This document shows positions 1 to 6,769 of a stretch of 64,000 bases of DNA, in pieces. Where the stretch lies: positions 36,875 to 100,874 of the forward strand of contig NZ_MDED01000017.1 in NCBI RefSeq assembly GCF_002939885.1, in the 5' to 3' direction. Position numbers and translations under genes: made by a program. How positions within the stretch are numbered: the stretch's first letter is position 1; every line of letters starts with the position of its first letter. A model generated the notes under the pieces. It made no database searches. It had not been told where the DNA came from and saw nothing but the letters and a program-made list of their open reading frames with translations. This DNA is from Xanthomonas cucurbitae (GTDB lineage Bacteria > Pseudomonadota > Gammaproteobacteria > Xanthomonadales > Xanthomonadaceae).

Positions 1-975
1 ACGCACGGCAGCGGTGCACCGGTGCTGGTACTGCTCGGCCACACCGACGTGGTGCCGCCAGGCCCGCGCGAGGCCTGGGCCAGCGATCCGTTTGTGCCAC
101 AGGTCCGCGATGGCGTGTTGTACGGGCGCGGCGCGGCCGACATGAAAGGCAGCGTGGCTGCGTTCGCCGTCGCCGCAGCGCAGTTCGTGGCCGAGTACCC
201 GCAGCATCCCGGCACGCTGGCGATGCTGCTGACCTCCGATGAAGAGGGCGATGCCATCGACGGCGTGCGTCGCGTGGCCGAGTTGTTTCGCACACGCGGG
301 CAGCGTATCGACTGGTGCATCACCGGCGAGCCCTCGTCCACCGAGCGGCTGGGCGATCTGTTGCGGGTGGGCCGGCGCGGCAGCCTGTCCGGCGCGCTGA
401 CGGTGCGTGGGGTGCAAGGCCATGTGGCGTACCCGCACAAGGCGCGCAATCCCATCCACCAGGCCGCTCCGGCGCTGGCCGAGCTGGTGGCGCGGCAGTG
501 GGACACCGGCTTCGAACGTTTTCCGCCCACCAGCCTGCAACTGTCCAACATCCATGCCGGCACCGGTGCCAACAACGTGATCCCCGGCGAGCTGCAGGTC
601 GCCTTCAATCTGCGCTATACCCCGCATTGGGATGCGCCGCGGCTGGAAGCGGAAATCACTGCCATGCTCGATCGACACGGGCTGGACTACGCGCTGCGCT
701 GGCGTCGCAGCGGCGAGCCGTTCTATACCCCGGAAGGCCGCCTGCGCAGCGTCGCGCGCGAGGTGTTGGGCCAGTTCGCCGGCGCACCGCCGGAAGAAAG
801 TACCGGCGGCGGTACCTCCGATGCGCGCTTCATCGCACCGCTGGGCGCGCAGTGCATCGAGGTCGGCCCGGTCAATGCCAGCATCCATCAGGTCGACGAG
901 CATGTGCGCGTGGCCGATCTGGAAGCCTTGCCGGCGCTGTATCGCAGGTTGGTCGAGCGGCTGCTGGTCGCGTGA
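1..975 (+). CDS. dapE: Succinyl-diaminopimelate desuccinylase, 5'-truncated by window edge
   Basis: DapE is a cytosolic zinc amidohydrolase (M20 family) that hydrolyses N-succinyl-LL-diaminopimelate in the lysine/meso-DAP pathway, supplying peptidoglycan. The visible 324 residues carry the family landmarks in order: HTDVVPPG (metal His), GRGAADMKG (bridging Asp), TSDEEG (catalytic/metal Glu), [21 protein letters not shown] and a C-terminal GGTSDARF with the last zinc ligand region. Compared with the roughly 375-residue E. coli enzyme, about 50 N-terminal residues lie left of the window. The stop is TGA at 973-975. The next gene on the same strand is the asnB leader region about 70 bases downstream, with an attenuator between them, so cotranscription is uncertain. 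Confidence 0.96.
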   Translation, partial: THGSGAPVLVLLGHTDVVPPGPREAWASDPFVPQVRDGVLYGRGAADMKGSVAAFAVAAAQFVAEYPQHPGTLAMLLTSDEEGDAIDGVRRVAELFRTRGQRIDWCITGEPSSTERLGDLLRVGRRGSLSGALTVRGVQGHVAYPHKARNPIHQAAPALAELVARQWDTGFERFPPTSLQLSNIHAGTGANNVIPGELQVAFNLRYTPHWDAPRLEAEITAMLDRHGLDYALRWRRSGEPFYTPEGRLRSVAREVLGQFAGAPPEESTGGGTSDARFIAPLGAQCIEVGPVNASIHQVDEHVRVADLEALPALYRRLVERLLVA

Positions 976-1046
976 CTGCCAGCGCGCCGCCGTCGTTGCC
1001 GCTGAAACAGTTGCGCCGGCGAAAACGAACGGTTAGCGTCGGCTGC

Positions 1047-1136
1047 ATGGTCATCCGCCTCGCCAACAGCAATAACGTCAACCGCACTGCCCTGCGCGCG
1101 AATAATCGTGCGCGGCCGATGCGGGTCTGCGACTAG
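1047..1136 (+). CDS. Asparagine-rich leader peptide of asnB (29 aa)
   Basis: A 29-codon ORF (ATG 1047, TAG 1134-1136) lies between dapE and asnB. Asn occurs at positions 7, 9, 10, 12, 19 and 20 (codons AAC, AAT, AAC, AAC, AAT, AAT), far above the usual few percent. The last codons overlap a segment identical to the distal arm of the downstream terminator. This is the architecture of amino-acid leader peptides such as trpL or hisL, here with Asn as the control residue in front of an asparagine synthetase. No clear Shine-Dalgarno precedes the ATG. A weak TTGCGC (1011-1016) - 17 nt - TAGCGT (1034-1039) pair would start transcription at or next to the ATG, giving a nearly leaderless message. Function is inferred from sequence only. 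Confidence 0.72.
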   Translation: MVIRLANSNNVNRTALRANNRARPMRVCD

Positions 1137-1199
1137 GCGAAGTACCACCAAACGCCCAGGAATCAGAAAACCCGCATCGGCCGATGCGGGTTTTTTTTA
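1092..1199 (+). promoter_or_regulatory. Candidate asparagine-responsive transcription attenuator of asnB
   Basis: There are three mutually exclusive pairings. The terminator hairpin is 1171-1190 (CCCGCATC / GATGCGGG arms, GGCC centre), followed by eight T at 1191-1198. The antiterminator pairs 1113-1125 with 1171-1183, 13 perfect base pairs, because 1113-1126 is an exact copy of 1178-1191. A short upstream hairpin pairs 1092-1100 with 1107-1115 and puts the tandem AAT AAT codons (1101-1106) in its loop. A ribosome held at Asn codons 7-12 would leave 1113-1125 free, so the antiterminator forms. A ribosome reaching the TAG at 1134 would cover it, so the terminator forms. This matches the trp-type logic and would raise asnB expression when charged tRNA-Asn is scarce. 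The mechanism is inferred. Confidence 0.72.
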
Positions 1200-1270
1200 T
1201 GGGTGTCATTGTCGTGCAGCACGCTTGTCCACCGGCCACGCGATCCCACCGTTCCATCAGGAGTGTTTCC

Positions 1271-2965
1271 ATGTGTTCCATCTTCGGTATTTTCGGCCTG
1301 CAACCCGGCGACGATCTGCAGGCGCTGCGCCGGCAGGCGTTGGAATGTTCGCAGCGGCAGCGCCATCGCGGCCCGGACTGGAGCGGTGTCCATGTCGATG
1401 CCGGCGCGATCCTGGTGCATGAGCGCCTGGCCATCGTCGACCCGGCCGGTGGTTCGCAACCCTTGTTGTCCGCCGATGGGCAACTGGTGCTGGCGGTCAA
1501 CGGTGAGATCTACAACCATCGCGAACTCAAGGCCGAGCTGCTGCAGCCCTACGCCTTCCAGACCGGCTCCGATTGCGAGGTCATCAACGCGCTGTATCGC
1601 GAGGATGCGCCGGCCTCGTCGCTCAATCGCCTCAACGGTATCTTCGCGTTCGCGCTGTGGGACAAGGCGGCCGGGCGGGTCATCATCGCGCGCGACCCTA
1701 TCGGTGTGGTGCCGCTGTACTGGGGTCACGACCGCGAGGGGCGGTTGCGGGTGGCCTCCGAATTGAAGTCGCTGGTGGACGATTGCGCCGATGCGGCGCA
1801 GTTTCCGCCGGGCCATTGGTATGACAGTGCCACCGGTGCACTCAGCCGCTATTACGAGCGCGCCTGGCGCGACTATGGCGCAGTGGAAGGCGTGCAGGTG
1901 CCGTTGCAGGAACTGCGCGAAGCCTTCGAACGCGCGGTGCATCGCCAGCTGATGACCGACGTGCCGTATGGCGTGCTGCTCTCCGGCGGCCTGGATTCGT
2001 CGCTGGTTGCCGCCGTGGCGGCGCGCTACGCCCGCCATCGCGTCGAGGAGAACGACACCACCGAAGCTTGGTGGCCGCGGCTGCATTCGTTCGCGATTGG
2101 GCTGAAGGGTTCGCCGGATCTTGCCGCTGCCGAAGTGGCTGCCGCGGCGATCGGCACCGTGCATCACGGCTTTGAGTACAGCTTCGAAGAAGGGCTGGAT
2201 GCGTTGCCGGAAGTGATCCGCCATATCGAGACCTATGACGTCACCACCATTCGCGCATCCACCCCGATGTTCCTGCTGGCGCGGCGGATCAAGGCGATGG
2301 GCGTCAAGATGGTGTTGTCGGGCGAAGGCAGCGACGAAATCTTCGGCGGCTATCTGTACTTCCACAAGGCGCCCGACGCCCGCCAATTCCACGAGGAACT
2401 GGTGCGAAAGCTCGACGCGCTCAACAACTACGATTGCTTGCGCGCCAACAAGTCGATGATGGCCTGGGGCGTGGAGCCGCGGGTGCCGTTTCTGGATCGC
2501 GAGTTCCTGGACGTGGCCATGCGCATGGATGCCAGCCACAAGATGATCGACAAGACCAGCAGCGGCGCAATTCGGATGGAAAAAGGCGTGTTGCGCGAGG
2601 CGTTTGCCGGGTATCTGCCGGAATCGATCCTGTGGCGGCAGAAGGAGCAATTCAGCGATGGCGTGGGGTATGGCTGGATCGATGGGCTCAAGGCGCATGC
2701 CGCCGCGCATGTGAGCGATCGCGAGCTGGCCGCGGCGGACCGGCGTTTTCCGGTCAACCCGCCGCAGACCAAGGAAGCGTATTTCTATCGCCGCCTGTTC
2801 GAGCAGTTCTTCCCCAGCCAGGCGGCAGCCGAAACGGTGCCGGGCGGCAAGTCGATTGCCTGCTCCTCGCCGACCGCCATCGCATGGGATGCGAGCTTTG
2901 CCGCCATGGCCGACCCTTCCGGCCGCGCCATCGCAGGGGTGCACGCGCAGGCGCTGGCTTCGTAA
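1271..2965 (+). CDS. asnB: Asparagine synthase (glutamine-hydrolysing)
   Basis: This enzyme converts aspartate, glutamine and ATP to asparagine and glutamate in the cytosol. The 564-residue protein starts Met-Cys-Ser, and Cys2 becomes the N-terminal nucleophile of the class II glutaminase domain (about 2-200, with RHRGPD and NGEIYNH). The synthetase domain carries the ATP pyrophosphatase loop SGGLDSS at 238-244 and GEGSDEIFGGY. Length is close to E. coli AsnB (554). Start choice: AGGAG at 1259-1263 sits seven bases before ATG 1271, and only this start exposes Cys2. A longer in-frame start at 1184 lies inside the terminator and would bury the cysteine. Expression is probably set by the Asn leader attenuator just upstream. 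A second, more divergent paralog lies at 44.9 kb. Confidence 0.95.
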   Translation: MCSIFGIFGLQPGDDLQALRRQALECSQRQRHRGPDWSGVHVDAGAILVHERLAIVDPAGGSQPLLSADGQLVLAVNGEIYNHRELKAELLQPYAFQTGSDCEVINALYREDAPASSLNRLNGIFAFALWDKAAGRVIIARDPIGVVPLYWGHDREGRLRVASELKSLVDDCADAAQFPPGHWYDSATGALSRYYERAWRDYGAVEGVQVPLQELREAFERAVHRQLMTDVPYGVLLSGGLDSSLVAAVAARYARHRVEENDTTEAWWPRLHSFAIGLKGSPDLAAAEVAAAAIGTVHHGFEYSFEEGLDALPEVIRHIETYDVTTIRASTPMFLLARRIKAMGVKMVLSGEGSDEIFGGYLYFHKAPDARQFHEELVRKLDALNNYDCLRANKSMMAWGVEPRVPFLDREFLDVAMRMDASHKMIDKTSSGAIRMEKGVLREAFAGYLPESILWRQKEQFSDGVGYGWIDGLKAHAAAHVSDRELAAADRRFPVNPPQTKEAYFYRRLFEQFFPSQAAAETVPGGKSIACSSPTAIAWDASFAAMADPSGRAIAGVHAQALAS

Positions 2966-3019
2966 CCCGATGCAACCGCAGCGGCCGGCATGCGCGGTGG
3001 CGCTGCCGGCCGCCGTGGC

Positions 3020-4072
3020 TTATTGCTCGTGGCGCACGCAGTAGCCGTAACGCTGCGGATCGATATCCACCCCTGCCACATCGGCCTGGTTGTTGCGCCA
3101 CAGGTTCGGCTTGAAGTCGGCGGCAGTGCAGTTGGCCGCACGGTCCACACCGATGGTGTAGGTGAACGGGGTGTTGGCGAAGCGGTTGTTCTCGAACACG
3201 TTGTCCTGGCTCATGCTGTTGTCCCAGCACAGGATTTCCGGCGTGCGGTAGCGGATGGCGCAGGCCAGGAACACACCGGCCACCTTGTTGCCATCGAACA
3301 CGTTGTTGCTGAAGCGGTTGCGGCGCGCATCCGACAGGTAGATGCCTTGGCTGCCATTGCGCTCGAAGCGGTTGTTGCGGATCTCGCTGTCTTCCAGATG
3401 CTCGGTGGTCAGGCCTGCGGCCACGTTGTCGTGGATGTAGTTGTTGACCATGGTGACCTTGGCGGTGCGATTGAACGACACCCCGTCCCAGATCGCACCG
3501 GAGACATCGTTGTTCTCGATGGTGATCTCGCGCGTGTCGTATTCGCTCAGCAGGCAGGCGCTGCGGCATTTGTTGACCTGCAGGCCAGCCAGCCGAATGC
3601 CTTGGCCGGACCGCACCACCACCGCGCTATTGCTCAGATACGGGCGCTCTGGCATGAATTCCTTGTCGCCAGTGCTGGCCACGATCTGCATGTCTTCGAT
3701 GCTGACATTGCGGATCACCCCGGTGGGCTGCTGGTTTTCGTAGTCGCCGACCACCAATGCCGGCTGCTGCACGCCATCGGCCATGCGCAGCACCGTGGTG
3801 GGACCCTTGCCGCGCAGGGTGAGGTTGCCACGATGAATCGACACCAGGCCACTCAACGGAAATTCGCCTTTTTCCAGGCATAACACGGCCGGCTTGTCGC
3901 TTTGCGGCAGTTTGTCGATGGCTTTCTGCAGGTCCTGTCCGTGCTTCACCTTGGCGGTGCAACTGGCCACGGGCGCGGCAGGTGGGCCGGGTGGGGTCGG
4001 TGGCGCGGCCGAGCAGGCGGCGGCAAACACCAGGGGCAACAGGGCGGAAACGGAGCGGGCAAGCTGAGGCAT
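3020..4072 (-). CDS. Right-handed parallel beta-helix repeat lipoprotein
   Basis: A predicted exported protein of 350 residues. The N-terminus (MPQLARSVSALLPLVFAAACS) reads as a lipoprotein signal, with Cys at residue 20 followed by a Pro-rich linker. The rest has the short repeated turns of NosD/pectate-lyase-like beta-helices, with recurring units such as IENNDVSG, MVNNYIHDN, IRNNRFERNG and FSNNVFDGN. These folds usually bind or cleave polysaccharides, but no catalytic residues can be assigned here, so the substrate is unknown. The start was chosen because it gives the signal peptide; the frame remains open for 87 codons upstream without a credible start. It runs convergently towards asnB, 54 bases away. 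Confidence 0.8.
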   Translation of the reverse strand: MPQLARSVSALLPLVFAAACSAAPPTPPGPPAAPVASCTAKVKHGQDLQKAIDKLPQSDKPAVLCLEKGEFPLSGLVSIHRGNLTLRGKGPTTVLRMADGVQQPALVVGDYENQQPTGVIRNVSIEDMQIVASTGDKEFMPERPYLSNSAVVVRSGQGIRLAGLQVNKCRSACLLSEYDTREITIENNDVSGAIWDGVSFNRTAKVTMVNNYIHDNVAAGLTTEHLEDSEIRNNRFERNGSQGIYLSDARRNRFSNNVFDGNKVAGVFLACAIRYRTPEILCWDNSMSQDNVFENNRFANTPFTYTIGVDRAANCTAADFKPNLWRNNQADVAGVDIDPQRYGYCVRHEQ

Positions 4073-4223
4073 GCGGATTCCGGTCAGTGGGGGAGGAGGG
4101 CGATCGTGCTGCAGCAGGCTGCTGATCGCGACGATCTCTAGTGTGTCCCACCGGACGTTAAGTTCCAGCCCATGGCCGCGCGCGTAATTCGGCGCAGGTT
4201 CATTGCCTGGCCTCGCGCAATGC

Positions 4224-4258
4224 GTGCAGTGCGCCATGACGCAACTGGCGCACTGCAT
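4224..4258. repeat. 12-bp perfect inverted repeat in intergenic gap
   Basis: The gap 4073-4341 lies between two minus-strand genes. It holds TGCAGTGCGCCA (4225-4236) and TGGCGCACTGCA (4246-4257) around a 9-base loop. It lies just downstream of the TonB receptor stop and could end that transcript or stabilise its 3' end. There is no T-run, so an intrinsic terminator is uncertain. Nothing else is recognisable in the gap. Confidence 0.5.
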
Positions 4259-4341
4259 GCATTGCCGTCTACCTGCGTGGTGGATGGCGCTTCCCACGTG
4301 TCGTGCGCCTGCACACGTCGCTGCGCGGCGCACCGCCGAGC

Positions 4342-6486
4342 TCAGAAGCTATACGCCAGCTGCGCATAGATGCGGCGCGGCTCGCCGGGGAAATGCCCGC
4401 CGCGTGCATTGAAGCCGCTGATTGCATAGACCTTGTCGAACAGGTTCTTGACGTTGACCTGCAGCTTCCACGCATCCCACTGGGTCTGCCAGCTGATGTC
4501 GTAGATTGCATACGGCTTGACCCGCTGGCCCTCCAGGCTAACGCGTTCGCCCACGTAATCGGCACCGAACGCGATGGCCGAGCGCCAGGCCGGCAGGTCG
4601 TAACGCGTCCACAGGCCGAAGGTGTTGCGCGGCGCATTGGCGAACCGGTCGCCGGAGGCATTGGTGATGCCATTGGTGCCGGCATCGAGCACGCGCGCAT
4701 CGTTGTAGGCGTAGGTGAGGTTGAGCACCCAGCGCTCGGTGAGGTCGGCCAGCAGGTCCACTTCCAGCCCTTCGCTGCGCACCAGGCCGAGTGCGGACAG
4801 TTGATTGACGCCGTCCACGACCTGCCCATTCGCCTGCACGATATTGCTGCGCTCGATGCGATACAGCGCGGTGTTCAAGGTGAGCCCGCCATCGTTGAGC
4901 GCGGTCTTCAGGCCCAGCTCCCACTGCGTGCTGCGCTCCGGCTCGAAGGGCCCGCCCACGCTGGCGTCCTGGCTGGCGGCGTCCTGCGGCAGGAAACCGC
5001 TGGCGTAACTGGCATAGGCATTGATGCCCTCGCGCAGCACCACGGTGCTGCCGATGCGCCAGCTCAGATCGTTGCCGGTGACGCGCGAATCATCCAGTCG
5101 ATTGTCGTCCTTGAAGCCGTCCCAGCGCAGTCCGGCCATCGCATGCCAGCGCGGGGTGAGGGTGAGTTCGTCCTGCAGGTAGGCGCCGTAGCGCTGGCTG
5201 CGGGTGCTGGTGGCGCGCCAGGGCAGCGTGTCCAGGCCGTAATCGTAGAAACCGCTGCGGCCGTACACCGGGTTGAACAGGTCGATACCCGGCACCGGAC
5301 CGCGCACGCGTCCGGTATCGGCGGTGTTGGCGGTCTGCGCGCGGAAGTCGGCATCCAGCCGGTAGTAGTCGGCGCCCATCAACAGCTTGTGTTCGATGCC
5401 GCCGGTGCTGGTGCGAAACACCGCGTTGACGTTGCTGGAAACGGCATCGTTGTCGCGGTACTGGTTGCGCAGCTGGCGCGTCATCCACTCGGCGGTGCCA
5501 TCGCGATCGCGATCGATCAGGCCCATTGGCTCGTGATAGATCTGATGCTCGGCGTTCTTGAACCAGCGCAACGCCATATCCACGTCCCACGCGCTGGACG
5601 GCGAGAAGCGGTATTGCGCGAACGCCACCTTGGCGCGCATGTCCAGGAAGTCGGTGGGCTCGTTGTGGTTCCAGCGGCGGTCGGTGAGGAAGTTGCCGTC
5701 GTTATCCACCGGCACGCCACGCAGGCGGTTGCCACCCAGGTTCTGGGTGATGTCGGTGTATTGCAGGGTCAGTTCGCCGGTCTGGCCGATGTCGAACGCC
5801 ACCGAGGCATCACCGATCTGGCTCTGGCTGTCGGTATTCCAGCGAAATCCGTCTTCGCCGTCGGCATACGCACCGATGCGGTAGCGCACACGACCATCGG
5901 CGCGCGCCGGGCCGGTGGCTTCGAACGAGGCCGCGCCAAAGGATTGGTTGCCCACCTGCAGCTCCACCCGCCGCTGTGCCTGGTGCGCAGGCTTGCGGGT
6001 GACGTAGTTGATGACGCCGCCTGGTTCGCCGCCGCCATACAGGGCACCGGCCGGGCCCTTGAGCACTTCCACCCGTTCGATGTTGAACAGCTGCGGCACC
6101 GAGAAACCGGCATACGGATCGCCACGCAGGCCGTCGTACAGCACGTTTTCCTGGCGGAACCCGCGCAGGGTGACGCCGGCATAGCTGAAGAAGCTGATGC
6201 CGCTGATGCTGCGGTACAGATCGGTGATCTGGCGTGCGGCCTGATCGTCGATCAGCTCGCGTGGCAGTACCTGCACTGATTGTGGGACAAGTGCCAACGG
6301 AGTGTCGGTGCGTGTGGCGACCGCCGCATCCTCGGATTTGTACAGGGTCTGCGCGCGGCCGATGACATGGACGCCATCCAGGTCGGTGACGGTGGAAGCG
6401 GTGCTGGTGTGGTGTTGAGCGAAAGCGCGAGGCGATGGCAAAGCCAGGGCAGCCGCGAGCGCGGCGACAAGAAGCGTGGGGCGCAT
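4342..6486 (-). CDS. TonB-dependent siderophore receptor
   Basis: An outer-membrane gated beta-barrel of 714 residues that probably imports a ferric siderophore using TonB energy. A signal peptide occupies about 1-23 (ending AFAQ). The plug domain (about 50-165) shows VPQSVQVLPRELI, TLRGF and the EVLKGPAGALYGGGEPGG-type motif. The rest is barrel, ending in the outer-membrane signature QLAYSF with terminal Phe. It lacks the extra N-terminal STN signalling domain seen in FpvA/FecA-type transducers. The start is ATG at 6486; an in-frame TAG three codons upstream rules out an earlier one. The ligand cannot be deduced. A Fur-box-like sequence just upstream fits iron repression. Confidence 0.92.
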   Translation of the reverse strand: MRPTLLVAALAAALALPSPRAFAQHHTSTASTVTDLDGVHVIGRAQTLYKSEDAAVATRTDTPLALVPQSVQVLPRELIDDQAARQITDLYRSISGISFFSYAGVTLRGFRQENVLYDGLRGDPYAGFSVPQLFNIERVEVLKGPAGALYGGGEPGGVINYVTRKPAHQAQRRVELQVGNQSFGAASFEATGPARADGRVRYRIGAYADGEDGFRWNTDSQSQIGDASVAFDIGQTGELTLQYTDITQNLGGNRLRGVPVDNDGNFLTDRRWNHNEPTDFLDMRAKVAFAQYRFSPSSAWDVDMALRWFKNAEHQIYHEPMGLIDRDRDGTAEWMTRQLRNQYRDNDAVSSNVNAVFRTSTGGIEHKLLMGADYYRLDADFRAQTANTADTGRVRGPVPGIDLFNPVYGRSGFYDYGLDTLPWRATSTRSQRYGAYLQDELTLTPRWHAMAGLRWDGFKDDNRLDDSRVTGNDLSWRIGSTVVLREGINAYASYASGFLPQDAASQDASVGGPFEPERSTQWELGLKTALNDGGLTLNTALYRIERSNIVQANGQVVDGVNQLSALGLVRSEGLEVDLLADLTERWVLNLTYAYNDARVLDAGTNGITNASGDRFANAPRNTFGLWTRYDLPAWRSAIAFGADYVGERVSLEGQRVKPYAIYDISWQTQWDAWKLQVNVKNLFDKVYAISGFNARGGHFPGEPRRIYAQLAYSF

Positions 6487-6493
6487 TAGGTAC

Positions 6494-6530
6494 TAATGGG
6501 AATGGTTATCAAGTGCATCTTAGCATGATG
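6494..6530 (-). promoter_or_regulatory. Fur-box-like operator and extended -10 upstream of the TonB receptor
   Basis: Plus-strand bases 6494-6511 read TAATGGGAATGGTTATCA, close to the overlapping NATNAT hexamers of Fur boxes. On the minus strand, just upstream, an extended -10 (TGC then TAAGAT, near 6519-6527) would start transcription at the edge of this site, so bound Fur would block initiation. No convincing -35 is seen. The untranslated leader would be only about 20-25 bases. Identification is by motif similarity only. Confidence 0.5.
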
Positions 6531-6645
6531 TGCTTGCTTGATCGCGCGGATTGGTTGCTGGGCAGTGGCTACCGCTACCAGGATGCGCAGCGGTGCAGGC
6601 CCGAGCTGCGCAGACGCAGAAACAAATCCCACAATGCCAGCGCAT

Positions 6646-6690
6646 CCCTTCTCCCGCCGGGAGAAGGTGCCCGAAGGGCGGATGAGGGTG
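6646..6690 (+). repeat. Dispersed intergenic repeat (REP-like), copy 1
   Basis: The core contains the hairpin CCTTCTCCCG / CGGGAGAAGG followed by TGCCCGAAGGGCGGATGAGG. The same sequence recurs in inverse orientation at 51442-51486, and elements like it are frequent between genes in Xanthomonas. It lies between the TonB receptor promoter and the 3' end of the penicillin-acylase gene, so it may shape the 3' end of that message. Confidence 0.7.
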
Positions 6691-6769
6691 CGGGCGACGC
6701 CTCGTCCCCTCTGTCATGCAGCAAGCCGCTTGAAGCCGGCGCAAGATGCGTGGCATCGCATGCGAGCGC

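Noticed and set aside
1184..1270. Longer N-terminus for asnB beginning inside the terminator
   Set aside because: It would add 29 residues before Met-Cys and hide the catalytic Cys2; the ribosome site at 1259-1263 supports ATG 1271.
1163..2944. Long open frame antisense to asnB
   Set aside because: Typical high-GC shadow of a strongly biased gene; product is His/Arg-rich without family motifs.
4303..6279. 658-codon open frame opposite the TonB receptor
   Set aside because: Mirrors the codon bias of the real gene and has no recognisable domain or ribosome site.
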